DNA from: Methanospirillum hungatei
GTDB taxonomy: Archaea > Halobacteriota > Methanomicrobia > Methanomicrobiales > Methanospirillaceae
Length of the DNA: 7,705 bases
Direction: 5' to 3'
NCBI RefSeq assembly: GCF_020216685.1
Contig: NZ_JAIWNS010000218.1
Location: 1-7,705, forward strand
Under the pieces are notes generated by a model. The model saw nothing but the letters and a program-made list of their open reading frames with translations, was not told where the DNA came from and did no database searches. A program made the translations under genes and the position numbers. Below, piece after piece: positions 6,069 to 7,705 of the stretch (the first letter of the stretch is position 1; every line of letters starts with the position of its first letter).

Positions 6069-6106
6069 GTTTCATATCAGTATGAGGTTATACACCAATA
6101 TGAAAC
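6069..6106. repeat. Perfect 9-bp inverted repeat between convergent genes
   Basis: GTTTCATAT (6069-6077) and its exact reverse complement ATATGAAAC (6098-6106) enclose 20 bases. It lies between the ends of phoU and pstS. The arms are not followed directly by a T run on either strand, so it is not a textbook terminator. It may be a transcript-end hairpin protecting the 3' ends, or a protein-binding site. The function is unknown. Confidence 0.5.
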
Positions 6107-6218
6107 GGCTCTCTGACCTAAACCATAGTCACCTGCCTGATGCCCCCACAACACCCGAATGTCAGAATATCTAAAAAGAGATCTGCATCAATCGACCGTA
6201 CAGTGTTTAGTGAGTGTG

Positions 6219-6231
6219 AAAAAAGGGAAAA
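6219..6231 (-). terminator. T-rich terminator of pstS
   Basis: Read on the minus strand, the six bases after the pstS stop codon lead into TTTT, CCC and TTTTTT. This is a typical archaeal T-rich stop signal placed directly behind the gene. Confidence 0.55.
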
Positions 6232-6236
6232 GGGGC

Positions 6237-7148
6237 TTAATTGGTAAGGGGAACAAACCCTTCTTCAGTAACGATCTTCTGCCCTTCAGGACTGTCGATG
6301 AAGGCAATGAACTCAGCAATAATTCCGGATGGCTCACCATTGGTCAGGAAATTAAGCGGACGGGCAATCGGATATGATTTATCCTTTACCGATTCAATCG
6401 AGGGGATTACAGATTTTCCATCAACAAGGATCGGCACTGCATGGACAGTATCATCAATATATCCAAGACCGACATACCCGATTGCAGCAGGAGTCTGTGC
6501 AACACTCTGTTTTACTGCACCATTTGAGTTCTTTTCAAGCTGTGTCGGAACAAAATCCTCTTTGTTCATAACCTTCTCATGGAAGAACTCCCTGGTCCCT
6601 GATGCACTATCTCTGCCGATGACAACAATTGATGCATCATTCCCTCCAACGTCTTTCCAGTTGGTAATATTTCCGTTGTATATGGCTTTTACCTGATCAA
6701 GAGTAAGAGAAGCGATCGGATTGGTCTTGTGAGTGATGATGGCAATTCCATCAATGGCAATCTGATGCTCAAGCAACTCAGGATATTTCTCTTTCTCTTC
6801 TTTCTTCAGATCACGGGAGGCCATTCCAATCATGGCAGTACCCTCTCCAGCCGACTGGACTCCGGCCCCGGACCCTCCACCATTGACCTGGACATCAACA
6901 CCCGGATGGGTATCCATATAGATTTCTGCTGCCTGCGCTGCGACCGGAAGCACGGTGGTTGAACCGGTAATCGTCAGAACACCGGCTGCTCCGGGCTGAA
7001 CCTTTGTCTCTTTCAGCGGGTTTTCACCGGTTGTAACCGGGGTGGTTTTTTCAGTTTCAGTTGTCCCGGTACATCCGCAGAGGAGCACGGCACAAATAAA
7101 AAGTCCAATCAGGATAATTCCTGATACAATTGTAGTCTTACCAGCCAT
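6237..7148 (-). CDS. pstS: Phosphate ABC transporter substrate-binding lipoprotein PstS
   Basis: A 303-residue extracytoplasmic phosphate receptor. A basic start (MAGK) and hydrophobic helix (about 7-24) lead to the lipobox LCGC, with Cys26 as the likely lipid anchor. A Thr/Glu-rich tether (27-55) follows, as in archaeal surface lipoproteins. The mature PBP-like domain contains the phosphate-binding loops TGSTTV (61-66), GGGSGAG (90-96), ASRD (110-113) and RDSASGTRE (179-187), plus the family stretch 'YNGNITNW' (157-164) and a C-terminal 'SPEGQKIV' (286-293). The start ATG has an in-frame TGA three codons upstream, so it cannot begin earlier in that stretch. GTGAG lies 5 bases upstream and AGGTGAT 15 bases upstream. 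It faces the pstCA-pstB-phoU operon end to end and is transcribed separately, which allows many more PstS copies than channel copies. Co-regulation probably comes through the shared 27-bp element. Confidence 0.96.
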   Translation of the reverse strand: MAGKTTIVSGIILIGLFICAVLLCGCTGTTETEKTTPVTTGENPLKETKVQPGAAGVLTITGSTTVLPVAAQAAEIYMDTHPGVDVQVNGGGSGAGVQSAGEGTAMIGMASRDLKKEEKEKYPELLEHQIAIDGIAIITHKTNPIASLTLDQVKAIYNGNITNWKDVGGNDASIVVIGRDSASGTREFFHEKVMNKEDFVPTQLEKNSNGAVKQSVAQTPAAIGYVGLGYIDDTVHAVPILVDGKSVIPSIESVKDKSYPIARPLNFLTNGEPSGIIAEFIAFIDSPEGQKIVTEEGFVPLTN

Positions 7149-7183
7149 GGTAACTCACGTATCATCACCTATAACGAAACCAG

Positions 7184-7191
7184 ATATTAAA
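7184..7191 (-). promoter_or_regulatory. Putative TATA box of pstS
   Basis: The minus strand reads TTTAATAT. Initiation about 25 bases downstream falls near 7163, giving a short leader of about 15 bases before the ATG at 7148. The 27-bp element starts only 17 bases upstream of this box, close enough to contact TBP/TFB. Confidence 0.5.
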
Positions 7192-7208
7192 CTGATTATC
7201 TCCAGAGA

Positions 7209-7235
7209 ATATAGAGACATCAGATAACTCTATAG
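7209..7235. promoter_or_regulatory. 27-bp two-armed element, copy 2 (candidate Pho operator)
   Basis: ATATAGAGA (7209-7217) and ACTCTATAG (7227-7235) flank a 9-base spacer CATCAGATA. It matches copy 1 at 2446-2472 in 23 of 27 positions, including an unbroken 13-base stretch TATAGAGACATCA. The arms are less perfectly symmetric than in copy 1. Further TAGAGA half-sites follow at 7241-7246 and 7278-7283, and an 11-base palindrome ATGTCTGACAT at 7252-7262. Confidence 0.6.
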
Positions 7236-7335
7236 TGCCATAGAGATATGAATGTCTGACATCCAGAGACTTATTTATAGAGATAGAAAGTACCTTTTCC
7301 TATCCCCTGGTCATTTTCAGGATCAGAACCTTCAA

Positions 7336-7343
7336 TTATAATT
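7336..7343 (+). promoter_or_regulatory. Putative TATA box of the response-regulator gene
   Basis: TTATAATT lies 37-44 bases before the ATG at 7380. Initiation about 25 bases downstream would leave a leader of about 15 bases. No clear Shine-Dalgarno sequence precedes the ATG. Confidence 0.4.
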
Positions 7344-7379
7344 CGCATAATTTTCATAACTCAATAATCTGGACTTCCT

Positions 7380-7705
7380 ATGTATCGCGTGCTGTATGTA
7401 GATGACGAACCCGGTATCCTTGAACTGGTCAGGATGTACCTGGAAAGTTATGGATCAATGCTCGTTGATACATGCCCTTCTGCAGATGAAGCTAAAGATC
7501 TTGTCAGAAAGACAGGGTATGACACCATCGTTCTTGACTATTACATGCCTGATGTCAATGGTATTGATTTTTTAAAGGAGGTACGACAGAGCGGACTTGA
7601 CTGCCCGATCATCATCTATACCGGCAGAGGCAGGGAGGATGTTGTTATCGATGCTCTCAACAACGGTGCAGACTTTTACCTGCAAAAGTCAGGTGAGCCG
7701 GGCAG
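7380..7705 (+). CDS. Response regulator receiver-domain protein, N-terminal part
   Basis: The first 108 codons of a gene cut by the right edge. It begins MYRVLYVDDEPGILELVRMY and is a near-complete CheY-like receiver domain: acidic pair Asp8/Asp9, phosphoacceptor Asp53 (IVLDYYMPDVNG), switch Thr81 (IIIYTGRGRE) and Lys103 (FYLQKSG). All phosphotransfer residues are present. The 'TGRGRE..V..ALN.GADFYLQK' ending is common in Methanomicrobiales proteins where the receiver is followed by PAS and histidine-kinase domains. What follows here is out of view, so it may be a hybrid sensor kinase rather than a DNA-binding regulator. It starts divergently from pstS, 231 bases away, with the second 27-bp element and extra half-sites between them. 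That makes a phosphate-signalling role possible but unproven. Confidence 0.9.
   Translation, partial: MYRVLYVDDEPGILELVRMYLESYGSMLVDTCPSADEAKDLVRKTGYDTIVLDYYMPDVNGIDFLKEVRQSGLDCPIIIYTGRGREDVVIDALNNGADFYLQKSGEPG

Noticed and set aside
6159..6377. 72-residue open frame crossing the end of pstS
   Set aside because: It overlaps the pstS C-terminus on the other strand, has no Shine-Dalgarno sequence and has no recognisable features.
7201..7290. CRISPR-like or tandem repeat array (recurring TAGAGA and TCCAGAGA)
   Set aside because: The units are short, irregularly spaced and occur on both strands. They fit transcription-factor half-sites better than repeats of an array.

Overview
The window looks like chromosomal DNA of a methanogenic archaeon, most likely of the order Methanomicrobiales (a Methanospirillum-like genome would fit). 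The main clues are a partial DUF39 protein resembling methanogenesis marker 16 at the left edge, and a receiver-domain protein at the right edge with the 'YTGRGRE...ADFYLQK' wording common in that order. Archaeal TATA-box promoters with short leaders and T-rich terminators agree with this. The taxon is inferred from protein style; no rRNA gene is present.

Layout. (1) Positions 1-2288, minus strand: four tightly packed genes, transcribed in the order ABC-type ATPase, G3E-type GTPase, 4Fe-4S protein, DUF39 protein (cut by the left edge). Each junction overlaps by 1-4 bases (TAATG, TGATG, ATGA), so this is an operon with likely translational coupling. No permease or solute-binding protein is visible, so the ATPase is probably part of a cytoplasmic maturation or metal/sulfur-handling system and not a transporter. 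(2) Positions 2289-2632: a divergent regulatory region with a 17-bp perfect palindrome in front of the minus operon, a 27-bp two-armed element and a TATA box for the pst genes. (3) Positions 2633-6002, plus strand: a fused PstC-PstA phosphate permease, PstB and PhoU, spaced by 3-4 bases. (4) Positions 6003-6236: T-rich terminators for the two converging units and a perfect inverted repeat. (5) Positions 6237-7148, minus strand: PstS, a lipoprotein phosphate receptor in its own unit. (6) Positions 7149-7379: a second divergent regulatory region holding a near copy (23 of 27 positions) of the 27-bp element plus further half-sites. (7) From 7380 to the right edge, plus strand: the start of a response-regulator-type protein.

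How the genes work together: PstS captures phosphate outside the membrane, the fused PstCA forms the channel, PstB powers it and PhoU tunes it. The shared 27-bp element upstream of both pst units is the best candidate for a common phosphate-responsive operator, so the two separated units could be co-regulated. The minus-strand ATPase-GTPase-FeS-DUF39 operon appears functionally separate and is the most likely place for an undescribed pathway.
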